A DNA stretch of 64,000 nucleotides from the NCBI RefSeq assembly GCF_900101445.1, contig NZ_FNKE01000001.1, positions 1,371,200-1,435,199 on the forward strand, given 5' to 3'. Below are positions 30,033 through 40,305 of this stretch, one piece after another; within the stretch, counting starts at the first letter, position 1, and each line of letters opens with the position of its first letter. The notes under the pieces were generated by a model. It made no database searches. It saw only the letters and a list, made by a program, of their open reading frames with translations, and was not told the DNA's origin. The position numbers and the translations under genes were made by a program. Origin of the DNA: Streptococcus equinus (GTDB lineage Bacteria; Bacillota; Bacilli; Lactobacillales; Streptococcaceae).

Positions 30033-31070
30033 TTATTTGTTAAGAGCTGCTGCCATTGTAGCTGCAACTTCTGATTCAAAGTCGTTAGCTGCTTTTTCGA
30101 TACCTTCACCAACTTCGAAACGAGCGAAAGTAACAACTTTTGCGTTTACTGAATCAAGGTATTGTTCAACAGTTTTGCTGTCGTCCATGATGTAAACTTG
30201 TGCAAGAAGTGTGTATTGTTGGTCAACTTTAGTGTTGTCAAGCATGAAGCGAGCCATTTTACCAGGGATGATTTTATCCCAGATTTTTTCTGGTTTACCT
30301 TCAGCTTTAAGTTCTGCTTTAATATCTTCTTCAGCTTGAGCGATGATTTCATCAGTCAATTGTGATTTAGAACCATATTTCAAGTGTGGAAGAGCTGGTT
30401 TGTTAACCATTGCACGTGATTCGTTATCAAGATCGATAGCGTGGTTCATTTGAGCCAATTCATCGTGGATGAATTGTTCGTCAAGTTCTTTGTATGAAAG
30501 AACTGTTGGTTTCATAGCTGCAACGTGCATTGAAACTTGTTTTGCAAGAGCTTCGTCGCCACCTTCAAGAACAGTGATAACACCGATACGTCCACCGTTG
30601 TGTTGGTAAGCACCGAAGTGTTGTTCGTCAGTTTTTTCGATAAGTGCAAAACGACGGAATGAGATTTTTTCACCGATAGTTGCAGTTGCGTTAACGTAAG
30701 CTGCTTCCAAAGTATCACCTGAAGCCAAAGTTACTTTAAGTGCTTCTTCGTTGTTAGCAGGTTTTTGTTCAGCGATAGCTTTAGCTGTTTCTTTAACCAA
30801 TTCAACGAATTGTGCGTTTTGAGCAACGAAGTCAGTTTCAGCGTTAACTTCAACAACTGCTGCAACGTTACCGTCAACGTAAGTACCAGTCAAACCTTCA
30901 GCAGCAACGCGGTCAGCTTTTTTAGCTGCTTTAGCCATACCTTTTTCACGAAGCAATTCAATTGCTTTTTCCATGTCACCGTCAGTTTCAACAAGTGCTT
31001 TTTTAGCGTCCATGACACCAGCACCTGATTTTTCACGCAATTCTTTTACTTGAGCTGCAGTAATTGCCAT
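30033..31070 (-). CDS. tsf: Translation elongation factor Ts
   Basis: Nucleotide-exchange factor for EF-Tu. The 345-residue protein starts [26 protein letters not shown], the N-terminal UBA-like domain, followed by ETDFVAQN and two core dimerisation repeats. It is longer than E. coli Ts (283), as usual for streptococci. The start at 31070 is set by GGAGG 8 nt upstream; an in-frame codon 33 nt earlier is not used. It follows rpsB with an intercistronic terminator-like hairpin. Confidence 0.96.
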   Translation of the reverse strand: MAITAAQVKELREKSGAGVMDAKKALVETDGDMEKAIELLREKGMAKAAKKADRVAAEGLTGTYVDGNVAAVVEVNAETDFVAQNAQFVELVKETAKAIAEQKPANNEEALKVTLASGDTLEAAYVNATATIGEKISFRRFALIEKTDEQHFGAYQHNGGRIGVITVLEGGDEALAKQVSMHVAAMKPTVLSYKELDEQFIHDELAQMNHAIDLDNESRAMVNKPALPHLKYGSKSQLTDEIIAQAEEDIKAELKAEGKPEKIWDKIIPGKMARFMLDNTKVDQQYTLLAQVYIMDDSKTVEQYLDSVNAKVVTFARFEVGEGIEKAANDFESEVAATMAAALNK

Positions 31071-31108
31071 TTTTATGTCCTCCAGGATTTTTTTGTTTAC
31101 CAAATAAT

Positions 31109-31146
31109 AAAAACGAGACAGAGCGGTTTGCTTTCTGCCCCGTTTT
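31109..31146 (-). terminator. Intercistronic hairpin between rpsB and tsf
   Basis: AAAACGGGGCAGA ... TCTGTCTCGTTTTTATT on the minus strand. It looks like a functional terminator that some transcripts read through, lowering tsf relative to rpsB. Confidence 0.7.
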
Positions 31147-31178
31147 AAAGCATATCAAAGACTGTTAAGCCTCTAATC

Positions 31179-31946
31179 TTATTCGTTGTCGCCTTCTACA
31201 ACTTCAACGATTTCTTCGATTGAATCAACTTTTGCTTCTGCTGCAAAATCAGCGTCAGCATCTTCACCTTGGCGTCCTTCGATAACAGCGTCAGCCAATT
31301 TAGAAGTGATCAATTTAACGGCGCGGATAGCGTCATCGTTAGCTGGGATGATAACATCGATATCATCTGGATCAGCGTTAGTATCAACCATAGCTACTAC
31401 AGGGATACCAAGTTTTTTAGCTTCTTTAACAGCGATTTGTTCTTTGTGTGGGTCAACAATGTACATTACGTCTGGAATACGTGGCATATCTTCGATACCG
31501 CCCAAGAATTTTTCAAGACGAGCACGTTGTTTGTTAAGAAGAGCAACTTCTTTCTTAGGAAGAACTTCAAAAGTTCCATCTTCTTCCATACGTTTGATTT
31601 CTTTCAAACGAGCGATACGTTTTTGGATAGTATCCCAGTTTGTAAGAGTTCCACCCAACCAACGGTGGTTGATGTAGTATTGACCTGCGCGTTCTGCTTC
31701 TTCTTTAACAGCGTCAGCAGCTTGTTTTTTAGTACCAACAAACAAGATTACAGCGTCGTTAGCAGCTGCATCACGAACGAATTCGTAAGCTGCGTCAGCC
31801 ATTTTTACAGTTTGTTGAAGGTCGATAACGTGGATACCGTTACGTTCTGTGAAGATGTATTTAGCCATCTTAGGGTTCCAGCGACGAGTTTGGTGACCGA
31901 AGTGAACACCAGCTTCAAGAAGTTGTTTCATTGAAATTACTGCCAT
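31179..31946 (-). CDS. rpsB: 30S ribosomal protein S2
   Basis: A 255-residue S2 protein: [27 protein letters not shown] at the start, [44 protein letters not shown], and an acidic tail. AAAGGAG is 11 nt before the ATG at 31946. The transcript has a long untranslated leader that may be an autoregulatory target. rpsB-tsf is a universal operon. Confidence 0.97.
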   Translation of the reverse strand: MAVISMKQLLEAGVHFGHQTRRWNPKMAKYIFTERNGIHVIDLQQTVKMADAAYEFVRDAAANDAVILFVGTKKQAADAVKEEAERAGQYYINHRWLGGTLTNWDTIQKRIARLKEIKRMEEDGTFEVLPKKEVALLNKQRARLEKFLGGIEDMPRIPDVMYIVDPHKEQIAVKEAKKLGIPVVAMVDTNADPDDIDVIIPANDDAIRAVKLITSKLADAVIEGRQGEDADADFAAEAKVDSIEEIVEVVEGDNE

Positions 31947-32072
31947 GAGTAGTTTCTCCTTTATAAAATGTTTTTTTCCTCTTCCAGACTTCATCTTGCA
32001 AATCCACTCACGATGAGCAACAGACTCACAATACATCCAGAATGAGTATTTGTTGCATAATACAACTATCAT
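31947..32072 (-). promoter_or_regulatory. rpsB leader region
   Basis: About 100-120 nt of untranslated leader follows a probable -10 (TATTAT, minus strand near 32058). It can form CTCA-TCG-TGAG and other short stems (ATACTCATTC, GTGAGTCTG). Ribosomal-protein leaders often bind their own product, but I did not recognise a named S2 leader motif here. Confidence 0.35.
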
Positions 32073-32201
32073 AGTTTACCATAAAAGCAGGCTATTGGCA
32101 AGCCATATGCGGCTTGAAAGAGTTTTTATTTTAAGCTTTTAAAAGCCTTTTGATAACTGAAAATGTCCATGAAATTTTCATGATTTTTTCTCAGATAAAA
32201 C

Positions 32202-32227
32202 AAAAAAAGCTCGATTAACTCGAGCTT
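32202..32227 (-). terminator. tRNA-Cys terminator
   Basis: AAGCTCGA-GTTAA-TCGAGCTT stem followed by seven T on the minus strand, 15 nt after the tRNA. Confidence 0.85.
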
Positions 32228-32241
32228 ACTTGACATTATGA

Positions 32242-32312
32242 AGGCGGTAGACGGATTTGAACCGACGATCAAGCTTTTGCAGAGCCGTGCCTTACCACTT
32301 GGCTATACCGCC
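32242..32312 (-). tRNA. tRNA-Cys (anticodon GCA)
   Basis: A 71-nt cloverleaf: acceptor stem GGCGGTA/TACCGCC with discriminator T, D-loop AGTGGTAAGGC, anticodon loop CTGCAAA with GCA at 32280-32278, and T-arm GTCGGTTCAAATCCGTC. CCA is not encoded. The promoter is TTGACG (32348-32353), 17 nt, TAAAAT (32325-32330). It is a stand-alone unit. Confidence 0.97.
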
Positions 32313-32324
32313 ATAACAGATACC

Positions 32325-32353
32325 ATTTTACCCTAAAATCAAAATCACGTCAA
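32325..32353 (-). promoter_or_regulatory. tRNA-Cys promoter
   Basis: TTGACG and TAAAAT with a 17-nt spacer on the minus strand directly before the tRNA. Confidence 0.75.
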
Positions 32354-32386
32354 GCCTAATTCGTGAAATTCTAAAAGAGGATTATG

Positions 32387-32416
32387 AAAAAAGCTGGAAC
32401 TTGGTTCCAGCTTTTT
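32387..32416 (-). terminator. Terminator of the beta-glucoside operon
   Basis: AAAAAGCTGGAACC/GGTTCC-type stem (AAGCTGGAAC/GTTCCAGCTT) with a T-run, overlapping the antiterminator gene's 3' edge. Confidence 0.85.
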
Positions 32417-32418
32417 GG

Positions 32419-33279
32419 TTAGTCTTTGTTATTCTGTGCAATTTCTTGTGCTGTGAGCATTCGATTAATGTGAATGGCTAAATAAGCAATTTCATCTTTA
32501 GTGATTTTTTTATGGTAGATTAACTCCAAATGATCTTTTATCAAAAATGATATTTCAATAGCTCTTGGATAAAGCACTGCGATTTGATCAAAGAGTTGAT
32601 TAGAATCGTCTTCTAGCATGCTATCGCTAAAAAAACGCTCCGCAAAAAACTTCAAATGTGTTATGAAACGTTGATAGTGGATGCTATGACTATCAATTTC
32701 AAAATTAATGCTGTAGCGGATAATGCTGTTTACCGAAGCTATCAATTTGGCGTAATTCATCCCATCACCCTTGCGACCTGATGTCGTCTGAGCATTGATG
32801 ATATGAAAAGCGACATTGGCAGCTTCTTCTTCTGGCAAAATCAAACCAAACTCTCGTTTGATGAGTTTCAGAGCAAGCAGACCAAGCTTAAATTCTTCAG
32901 GGTAATAATTCTTAATCTCCCAAAAGACACGATTGGTAATGGTAACATTATTTTTAAAGCGCTCAATAGCAAAATTCAAATGATCACTTAACATAAAATA
33001 GATACTTGGATTAAGTTGACAATTCAAACTTTCTTGCGCCTCATCGACAATCTTTCTGGTTACCTCAAGTAATTCGGGCGGTATGGATTCCAAAATGCCA
33101 AGATACTCTTCAAATTCTGAGTTTTTCATGGGAATAAAGGTCTGATTAACCGCATCTGAATCGACTTCATCACCAATTTTTTTACCGTAACCAATTCCTT
33201 TTCCAAAAAGAATATACTCACTATTATCTTCATTTACAGCCAAAACGGCATTAGCATTTAAAGATTTTTTTATTTTCAC
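32419..33279 (-). CDS. licT: BglG/LicT family transcriptional antiterminator
   Basis: An RNA-binding antiterminator for beta-glucoside genes. The 286-residue protein has the CAT RNA-binding domain (about 1-55, LNANAVLAVNEDNSEYILFGKGIGYGKK) and two PTS regulation domains. PRD1 carries SDHLNFAIER and AFHIINAQ histidines; PRD2 carries THLKFFAERFF and LAIHINRM. Phosphorylation of PRD1 by its PTS permease inactivates it, and HPr phosphorylation of PRD2 activates it in the absence of glucose. It is the last gene of the operon and acts on the RAT site before the first gene, forming a feedback loop. Confidence 0.92.
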   Translation of the reverse strand: MKIKKSLNANAVLAVNEDNSEYILFGKGIGYGKKIGDEVDSDAVNQTFIPMKNSEFEEYLGILESIPPELLEVTRKIVDEAQESLNCQLNPSIYFMLSDHLNFAIERFKNNVTITNRVFWEIKNYYPEEFKLGLLALKLIKREFGLILPEEEAANVAFHIINAQTTSGRKGDGMNYAKLIASVNSIIRYSINFEIDSHSIHYQRFITHLKFFAERFFSDSMLEDDSNQLFDQIAVLYPRAIEISFLIKDHLELIYHKKITKDEIAYLAIHINRMLTAQEIAQNNKD

Positions 33280-33292
33280 AGGGAAATCTCTC

Positions 33293-34753
<1,461 letters not shown>

Positions 34754-34762
34754 TTATCCTTC

Positions 34763-36613
34763 CTAATTTAGCATCAATAGCGGTTCAAATTGATGAACAA
34801 TCGCTTTATCTGTAACATCAAAAGTAACATTGGCTGGTTTTGTGAAAATCATCATTGTGGTTGTGTCAAAGCCAGCTTCGACAATTCTATCAGCATCGAA
34901 AATAATCAAAAGTTGACCACGTTTGACAGCTTGACCTTCTTTGACAAGAACATCAAAGAATTTTCCTTCTAGATTAACCGTATCAATTCCAATATGAATT
35001 AAAATTTCGTGACCGTCTGCGGTTTGTAAACCAATCGCATGTTTTGTCTTATAAACCATTTTTACCACTGCATCAACAGGAGAATATAACTCCCCTTTGC
35101 TTGGTTTAATAGCTATTCCGTCTCCTAAAATTTTAGCAGAGAAAACAGCGTCTTTAACATTTTCCAAAGGAACAACTGTTCCTTCAACTGGTGTATCAAG
35201 AATGGCTTGAGATGCTTTAGCTGTTTCCAAAACCTCTTTATCACAGATAGCTTTTTCTGCTCCTTCAGTTTCTACAGCCTCTTCCTTCCACAAAAGGAAA
35301 GTTGCTACAAATGAAGCCACAAATGAAATGACAAGACCAATCACAGCGTGCCACAAGTTATTTGGCAATTTATCAGAAATAAACATTGACAATGTCGCTA
35401 AACCTGGTCCGACAGCTACATAAGCTTCAACTGCCATTGCTCCCAAAGAAGCACCACCAATGAAGCTACCAACCATAACACCATAAAGGACACGTTTGTG
35501 TAGGATAGTTACCCCATAAAGGGCAGGTTCTGTAATTCCGAAAAGAGCTGAAATACCTGCTGAAATAGCTGTTGAACGCAAATCTTTATTTTTCGTACGG
35601 ATAGCAACGGCAAAGTTAGCTCCTGCTTCTGAAATATTGTGAGCTAATGAGGCTGCATTGTAGATAATTTCTTTACCAGATTGACCTAAAGCAGTGATAA
35701 CATAAGGAATCATTGCCTTGTGCATACCAGTTACAACCATGAATGGTAAGAATGCTGCTAAGACTGCAACGGCAATCCAGCCGAACTTAGCAAACATAAA
35801 CATGATAACTGCTGCAAAACCTTGACCAAACGTAAAGCCGAGTGGTCCCAAAACAAACAAAGTAAGAGGAACAACAATCAACAAGCTAAACATTGGCACA
35901 AAGAAACTACGAACCACTTTCGGAGTCACTTTTGTGAAAAATCTTTCCAAGTGAGCATAGACTAGAACTGCCAAAATCGCTGGGAAAACTTGATAAGCAT
36001 AGTTGACATTGGTCAAGCCAATACCAAACAACTTAGCTCCTTCACCAAGCACAGTCGTTAAGTCTGGTGTCAATAAACAAGCAACCGCTGATAAAGCAAC
36101 CAATTGATTAACTTTCATTTTCTTAGCAGTTGTCACAGCAACTAGTAAAGGTAAAAATCTTAGCGGAGCATCACCGATAAAAGTTAAGATTTGATAAGTT
36201 TGAGTACTTTTATCCAACCATCCCAAAAGGGCAAATAACATCAAGAAAGATTTTAAAATCCCTCCACCAGCAATAGCTGGAATCAAAGGTTGAAAAATGG
36301 AAAAAACAAAATCTAAAATGCGTGTCCCGATTGATTGGCCTTTCTTATTGTCAGCATTAGCCTTCGGTCCATCAGCTAATAAGTGTTCTAATTCATTATA
36401 TACTTCAACTACTGAATTTCCAATAATGATTTGTGTTTGAACATTTTGAACAACTCCTAGCACTCCTGATAGTTTTTTTAAAGCTTCCAAATCAGCTTTT
36501 GAATCGTCAACAAGATTGAATCGCAAACGAGTCGAACAGTGTTCTAAGTTAGAAACATTTTGACTTCCACCAACCAAGTTTAAAATAGCTTGAGCTAATT
36601 CTTGAACAGACAT
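34763..36613 (-). CDS. bglP: Beta-glucoside-specific PTS permease EIIBCA
   Basis: Imports and phosphorylates beta-glucosides. The 616-residue protein has domains in order EIIB (about 1-85, phospho-Cys in NLEHCSTRLRF), EIIC (about 100-450, roughly ten helices, GITEPALYGVTILHKRVLYG), and EIIA of the glucose type (about 475-616, phospho-His in GHEILIHIGIDTVNL). It also phosphorylates PRD1 of the LicT-type regulator when substrate is absent. It is the first gene of the operon, after the RAT/terminator leader. Confidence 0.94.
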   Translation of the reverse strand: MSVQELAQAILNLVGGSQNVSNLEHCSTRLRFNLVDDSKADLEALKKLSGVLGVVQNVQTQIIIGNSVVEVYNELEHLLADGPKANADNKKGQSIGTRILDFVFSIFQPLIPAIAGGGILKSFLMLFALLGWLDKSTQTYQILTFIGDAPLRFLPLLVAVTTAKKMKVNQLVALSAVACLLTPDLTTVLGEGAKLFGIGLTNVNYAYQVFPAILAVLVYAHLERFFTKVTPKVVRSFFVPMFSLLIVVPLTLFVLGPLGFTFGQGFAAVIMFMFAKFGWIAVAVLAAFLPFMVVTGMHKAMIPYVITALGQSGKEIIYNAASLAHNISEAGANFAVAIRTKNKDLRSTAISAGISALFGITEPALYGVTILHKRVLYGVMVGSFIGGASLGAMAVEAYVAVGPGLATLSMFISDKLPNNLWHAVIGLVISFVASFVATFLLWKEEAVETEGAEKAICDKEVLETAKASQAILDTPVEGTVVPLENVKDAVFSAKILGDGIAIKPSKGELYSPVDAVVKMVYKTKHAIGLQTADGHEILIHIGIDTVNLEGKFFDVLVKEGQAVKRGQLLIIFDADRIVEAGFDTTTMMIFTKPANVTFDVTDKAIVHQFEPLLMLN

Positions 36614-36642
36614 AATACCTCCCCTTTAGTAACTGGAAAAAA

Positions 36643-36720
36643 GAAAAAACCGAACTAAACTCAAAGTAATCCTAACATTACTCTCAGTTTAATTCGGTTA
36701 TGCCTGCTTGACCAGTTACA
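36643..36720 (-). promoter_or_regulatory. RAT antiterminator and overlapping terminator
   Basis: Positions 36696-36720 on the minus strand match the ribonucleic antiterminator consensus (ACTGGTCAAGCAGGCA core). They overlap by AACC with a long terminator stem, AACCGAATTAAACT ... AGTTTAGTTCGGTT, and a T-run ending near 36643. LicT binding stabilises the RAT hairpin and prevents termination. Confidence 0.9.
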
Positions 36721-36745
36721 TGCCATTTATTTAATTTCTGGTATT

Positions 36746-36796
36746 AGTATAGCATTCTTTTTTGTAAGCGTCAACATTTTTTTGGAAACGTTTTTA
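36746..36796 (-). promoter_or_regulatory. Beta-glucoside operon promoter with two cre-like sites
   Basis: TTGACG (36769-36774), 17 nt, TATACT (36746-36751). TGTAAGCGTCAACA (36763-36776) matches the CcpA site on 13 of 14 positions and covers the -35; TGGAAACGTTTTTA (36783-36796) is a weaker second copy. Repression by CcpA in glucose is the expected control. Confidence 0.8.
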
Positions 36797-36803
36797 AAAA
36801 AAT

Positions 36804-36852
36804 TAAAGAGACGACCAGAATTTCCCTTAACGAGAAATCAATCATCTCTTTA
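36804..36852 (-). terminator. Terminator of the ABC/thioredoxin operon
   Basis: AAAGAGATGAT ... GTCGTCTCTTT inverted repeat followed by AATTTTTTT on the minus strand. Confidence 0.6.
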
Positions 36853-36870
36853 AAAACAAATATTTATCTT

Positions 36871-37392
36871 TCAGCTTTGACTAAAGGTAATCATTTTGTC
36901 CAGGATTTTAACCAGACGTTTTTCTTGATTTTTAGTCATTTTATCTTTAGTGGCATCGTGGTCATCGACCGTACCGACGTGAACTTTAACATCTCCTGAA
37001 CTATTAATTGCAACGACAAAAGGAACGTATAATTTGTCTTCTTTGGTATAAGTTTGAGAGAATTTTTTCACGATAGCATTGTCAGAGTCACTATAATGTT
37101 TACCTCGAACATCGACTGTATAGGCTTTACCATGGTCTGCTTGTAATTCCTTGTCTAAGACAGGCAATAACTCAACACACCACGGACAGGTTGGAAAGCC
37201 AAAATAATACATGCCTTGTTCTTTGGCTTCTAAGCGACTAACCACATCAGCTGGATTATCTTTAACCAGCTGAGCCGTTTCATCAACATAAGCACTTGTT
37301 CCATTTAATTTATTGGTAACGATATAACCACCACCAAAAATAATCGCAAACAAAACGATAAAGAGACCAAGTTTCATTTTTTTATTTTTCAC
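36871..37392 (-). CDS. Membrane-anchored thioredoxin-like protein (bacteriocin-accessory type)
   Basis: A 173-residue protein with an N-terminal signal anchor (about residues 7-27, LGLFIVLFAIIFGGGYIV) and an extracellular thioredoxin fold with the redox motif CPWC in FPTCPWCVELLP, a VDVRGKHY strand, and a cis-proline-like VPFVVAINSSG. Such proteins oxidise or isomerise disulfides of exported peptides and are often called bacteriocin transport accessory proteins. It is the last gene of a tightly packed operon; its start overlaps the stop of the protease-like gene by 1 bp. In context it is the candidate oxidase for the Cys-pair peptide encoded at the operon's head. Confidence 0.75.
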   Translation of the reverse strand: MKNKKMKLGLFIVLFAIIFGGGYIVTNKLNGTSAYVDETAQLVKDNPADVVSRLEAKEQGMYYFGFPTCPWCVELLPVLDKELQADHGKAYTVDVRGKHYSDSDNAIVKKFSQTYTKEDKLYVPFVVAINSSGDVKVHVGTVDDHDATKDKMTKNQEKRLVKILDKMITFSQS

Positions 37393-37757
37393 TATTTTTT
37401 CTCCTTTTGAATTAGCTGAACAATTGACAGTAAAATCACCTCGCCATCTGCTGTGAATGGTAAGAGGTTAAACAGATTCATTAGACAAGTTACCTTCAAT
37501 ACGAGGGTGTAGTAATTTAGAGGGATTAAAATGCCAATAATAGTCAATAGAAATGGGGATATAAAAGCAATTAAGAAATTGTCTAAGGGACAGTTTTGAT
37601 TTCTATACTCCACTTGAAAAGCCAGAACACCAACGTGTTTAAAACACGCTTGGTAATGCAGTGCTCGTGCCACCAAGTAATGCAATATCTCATGTAATCC
37701 GACCGCAGCATAAACTGACAAAATCGTAATAACAACTAAACTAAACAAGTCAATCAT
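37392..37757 (-). CDS. Small M50/site-2-protease-like membrane protein
   Basis: A 121-residue polytopic protein with four hydrophobic segments. LHEILHYLVARAL supplies the HExxH zinc motif inside a helix, and NLFNLLPFTADGEVI resembles the LDG-type third ligand of site-2 proteases (N-P-x-x-DG pattern). No PDZ domain is present and the protein is shorter than typical RseP/Eep. An intramembrane protease of this type would be suited to cleaving a single-span peptide precursor. It overlaps the upstream gene by 8 bp and the downstream gene by 1 bp. Activity is inferred, not shown. Confidence 0.65.
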   Translation of the reverse strand: MIDLFSLVVITILSVYAAVGLHEILHYLVARALHYQACFKHVGVLAFQVEYRNQNCPLDNFLIAFISPFLLTIIGILIPLNYYTLVLKVTCLMNLFNLLPFTADGEVILLSIVQLIQKEKK

Positions 37758-38025
37758 GTTTCTTTTCGCTGAATCTATCAGTGAGATAGGTTAAAGCATA
37801 GACAAGGCAAAAATAAATGATAAATGCAATTAATGTTTGCCAAGACAAGCCAAATGTTGTGGAAATCTTGTGCTCAGTAATTTTGTTATCAATGGTGATG
37901 CCTAACAAAGTTTTTACTGAAGCTGACGATCCGCCAAGCTGAAATAATTTCCAAAGGCTTGTAAACACAACTAAGGCAGCGTAGGTCACTACACTAATCC
38001 CTAGACAACGACTAAAATCTTTCAT
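37750..38025 (-). CDS. Unknown 91-residue two-helix membrane protein
   Basis: I do not recognise a family. Two hydrophobic helices (about residues 8-27 and 61-82) flank a polar loop (GGSSASVKTLLGITIDNKITEHKISTTFG), and the C-terminus is charged (DRFSEKKHD). It overlaps the permease gene by 14 bp and the protease-like gene by 8 bp, so it is a genuine operon member. In a bacteriocin-like operon, small membrane proteins in this position are often immunity factors, but nothing in the sequence proves it. Confidence 0.6.
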   Translation of the reverse strand: MKDFSRCLGISVVTYAALVVFTSLWKLFQLGGSSASVKTLLGITIDNKITEHKISTTFGLSWQTLIAFIIYFCLVYALTYLTDRFSEKKHD

Positions 38026-39331
38026 ATCTTAACCTCCTAAGAAGACTATAGTGAATACCTGCTAATAGGATAATAACTATCAAACCCAAGCTTGCATTTT
38101 TCACAACAAGCGTGACTAAGATAAAAACAATCCCTAATAAAAACATTGACGTGGTCTCATTAAGATTCCCGCGTGATTTTGGGAAAAGATAGCCCAGCAT
38201 CAAAGCTGATTGAGCAAAAGCAACTGACACCATCACTTGGTTAATAGTAGCTAAATGAAAGGCAAAGCAAATCAATAAAGGTATTTCCAACAATACAAGA
38301 AGCAAATACTGACCAAAGTATTCTTCCCATACTGTAATCCGCAGGAGATTATACTGATGTCGGAAATCCTCTGTGCTATCGCCATGTGAAAGTAATAATA
38401 AGCCATTAAACGCAAGCAATGTTGGTAAGACTGCCAGAACTGCTTTTACACCACTCTGATAAGCCATAATGCCAAGAACAATCACAGGAAAAATCAAATA
38501 ATACCAATTTGTTTTATAACGAAAGGTGACTTTATCAAGAACAGGTACCTTAATAAAGCGACTGCGACTAGTAACTAAAGTATCAGCCAAAGGCAAATGC
38601 AAAAGCAAATAAACAGCGACAACTAGACAGCAAAAACTACCAAGGAATGCTCCTAGAATCAACTCATGAATGGAAAATGGAGAAGAAGCTAATCGTGATT
38701 CTAGTGCATAACGCCATTGAAAGAAATAAGCCAAACTAGTTATTAAAATAAGATTTGCTAGGAGTAGTTTAATCACAAGCAAGTGTTTTATCTGATTTTG
38801 CAAAAGCCTGTCTAGCCCTAAAGATAAGCATTCTAAGCTGATGATAACAAGAAAGAACGAAAAATGTTGACTAAGGAAAAACAAGCCAAAATCTCCCACA
38901 GAAGTTGTAACCAACTTGATAGCAGGCGTTGCAATGATCATGACTAATTCATAAATCTCAACCATTAACAACAAACGGAACAAAGAGTAAGCCCTTTGAA
39001 TATCACGTTTTCGAAATGGTAAAGCTTTAACGAAATACAAAGATGTCTTATCCAAAGCCAAGGTTGCCTCAACAAAAAGAAAGGACAAGCAACCCAAGAC
39101 AAATGTATTGCTGAAATAGCTAAAAAAGATTTGTTTCTGCCCAGTTTCCAAAATAGCAAGAGGAACATTTGTTCTGATGGATGATATTTTTGCCAGCTCT
39201 TTCATGTTGTAGAGATAATACAAAATATAAAGCAGGCATAGGAAAGTGACAAAGGAACGTCTTACCCATTTTGATTTGAAAATCGGGCGATTTAAGAAAC
39301 CTTTCAAAGCATTATTCAGAAACATTGTCAT
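38012..39331 (-). CDS. ABC-2-like transporter permease
   Basis: A 439-residue membrane protein with about twelve hydrophobic segments and no soluble domain, directly coupled to the ATPase gene (overlap about 20 bp). It begins MTMFLNNALKGFLNRPIFKSKWVRR at 39331 (39325 is also possible; no clear Shine-Dalgarno, so translation is probably coupled). Sequence identity to named exporters is not obvious; the assignment rests on topology and pairing with the ATPase. It is the probable membrane channel for the small peptide made by the operon, or for its immunity. Confidence 0.72.
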   Translation of the reverse strand: MTMFLNNALKGFLNRPIFKSKWVRRSFVTFLCLLYILYYLYNMKELAKISSIRTNVPLAILETGQKQIFFSYFSNTFVLGCLSFLFVEATLALDKTSLYFVKALPFRKRDIQRAYSLFRLLLMVEIYELVMIIATPAIKLVTTSVGDFGLFFLSQHFSFFLVIISLECLSLGLDRLLQNQIKHLLVIKLLLANLILITSLAYFFQWRYALESRLASSPFSIHELILGAFLGSFCCLVVAVYLLLHLPLADTLVTSRSRFIKVPVLDKVTFRYKTNWYYLIFPVIVLGIMAYQSGVKAVLAVLPTLLAFNGLLLLSHGDSTEDFRHQYNLLRITVWEEYFGQYLLLVLLEIPLLICFAFHLATINQVMVSVAFAQSALMLGYLFPKSRGNLNETTSMFLLGIVFILVTLVVKNASLGLIVIILLAGIHYSLLRRLRYERF

Positions 39332-40040
39332 CAAAAGTTGCGTATCTTTGAATGAACGTGATTTTATCATGAACAGACTCCGTGCGTAACACCTCTGCTT
39401 CCAATTGACTAGCATCGCCAGTAAAAGGAACTAATTTCCCATTAGACATCAAAAAGATATGGTCACAAAAGTGATTGATTATGGTCATATTATGTGAAAT
39501 TAAGACAAAACTGCGATGATCAAGTAAAGCCTGAAATAGTTTTACTGTAATCAAAGTGGTTTCAAAATCCAAACCATTAAAAACTTCATCTCCCAAAACA
39601 TAAGGAGCATTTGATAAGACAGCAGCGATAATTTGAACTTTCTTTTTCATCCCAAAAGAATAAGATTCTAAAAGCTGATTCTTAGCTTCCTTCAAATCAT
39701 ATAATTCAAAGAAAGAATCGACCTTATCAAGGTCTGCATTTGGATAACGCGCCAAAACGAATTGAATGTATTCATTTCCTGTCATGTAATCCGGAAGATA
39801 AAAATCAGATGGAATGTAAAAGACTTGCTCCTTGAAGGTATCCGATTGATTATGGTGACTATCAATCCAAATCTCTCCTTCACTTGGACGTTTCAAACCA
39901 ACGACACAATCTAGAAATGTCGTCTTTCCACTACCATTAATACCAACAATAACACTCACTTGTCTTTCAGGAAAAGTTACTGAAATATCATTTAAAACCA
40001 AGCGCTTATATGTTTTAGATAAGTGTTCAATCTTAATCAT
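39312..40040 (-). CDS. ABC transporter ATP-binding protein
   Basis: A 242-residue ATPase. Walker A GINGSGKTTFLD, Q-loop region FYIPSDFYLPDY, signature SYSFGMKKKVQIIAAVL (a variant of LSGGQ), Walker B YVLGDEVFNGLD, and H-loop LISHNMTIINHFCD are all visible. The YSxGMKxK signature is typical of ABC-2 exporters for peptides and antibiotics. AAGGA precedes the ATG. It follows the small peptide gene after a hairpin and overlaps the permease gene. Confidence 0.88.
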   Translation of the reverse strand: MIKIEHLSKTYKRLVLNDISVTFPERQVSVIVGINGSGKTTFLDCVVGLKRPSEGEIWIDSHHNQSDTFKEQVFYIPSDFYLPDYMTGNEYIQFVLARYPNADLDKVDSFFELYDLKEAKNQLLESYSFGMKKKVQIIAAVLSNAPYVLGDEVFNGLDFETTLITVKLFQALLDHRSFVLISHNMTIINHFCDHIFLMSNGKLVPFTGDASQLEAEVLRTESVHDKITFIQRYATFDDNVSE

Positions 40041-40058
40041 AAATTCCTTATTCTAACA

Positions 40059-40088
40059 ATTTCTCTTAAGAAGAAAGAGAAGAGAAAT
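40059..40088 (-). terminator. Intercistronic hairpin after the small peptide gene
   Basis: Perfect 9-bp stem ATTTCTCTT/AAGAGAAAT with a 12-nt loop directly after the peptide stop codon. It could attenuate or stabilise, making the peptide more abundant than the transporter, as in many bacteriocin operons. Confidence 0.5.
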
Positions 40089-40089
40089 A

Positions 40090-40305
40090 TTATTTAGTAC
40101 AGTTAAATGTTACATGAATAACATCAGGAACACCTAACTTGATTCCGCCAGCAAAGTTTCCTGATTGTGACGTACAGTAAGCCGCATAACCAATAACTGC
40201 AATGACAGAAACAAGAGCGCAAACTGCCCAAACCCACTTAACAGTTACTTTTGAAGCATATTTAGCTTGCAAAGCAACCAAGTAGTTATCCATAAATCCT
40301 AACAT
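40090..40305 (-). CDS. Small Cys-containing membrane peptide, possible secreted-peptide precursor
   Basis: A 71-residue product; I know no named homologue. It has an N-terminal amphipathic stretch (MDNYLVALQAKYASK), one hydrophobic helix (about residues 27-47, with Cys in WAVCALVSV), then a 26-28-residue tail running from YAAYCTSQSGNFAGG to a final HVTFNCTK. Cysteines thus bracket the tail. There is no double-glycine leader or Sec cleavage site. The start at 40305 has AAAGGA 12 nt upstream; ATG 40293 and ATG 40359 are alternatives. It heads an operon with ABC exporter, S2P-like protease and thioredoxin-like genes, which suggests cleavage in the helix, a disulfide between the tail cysteines, and export. 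That model is inference. Confidence 0.55.
   Translation of the reverse strand: MLGFMDNYLVALQAKYASKVTVKWVWAVCALVSVIAVIGYAAYCTSQSGNFAGGIKLGVPDVIHVTFNCTK

Noticed and set aside
31269..31934. A 221-codon open frame antisense to rpsB
   Set aside because: It is the shadow of the highly constrained rpsB frame; no ribosome binding site and an improbable composition rich in Phe, Ser and Val.
39331..39415. N-terminal extension of the permease gene
   Set aside because: The extra residues overlap the ATPase frame and add nothing membrane-like; the start near 39331 gives a normal transporter N-terminus.
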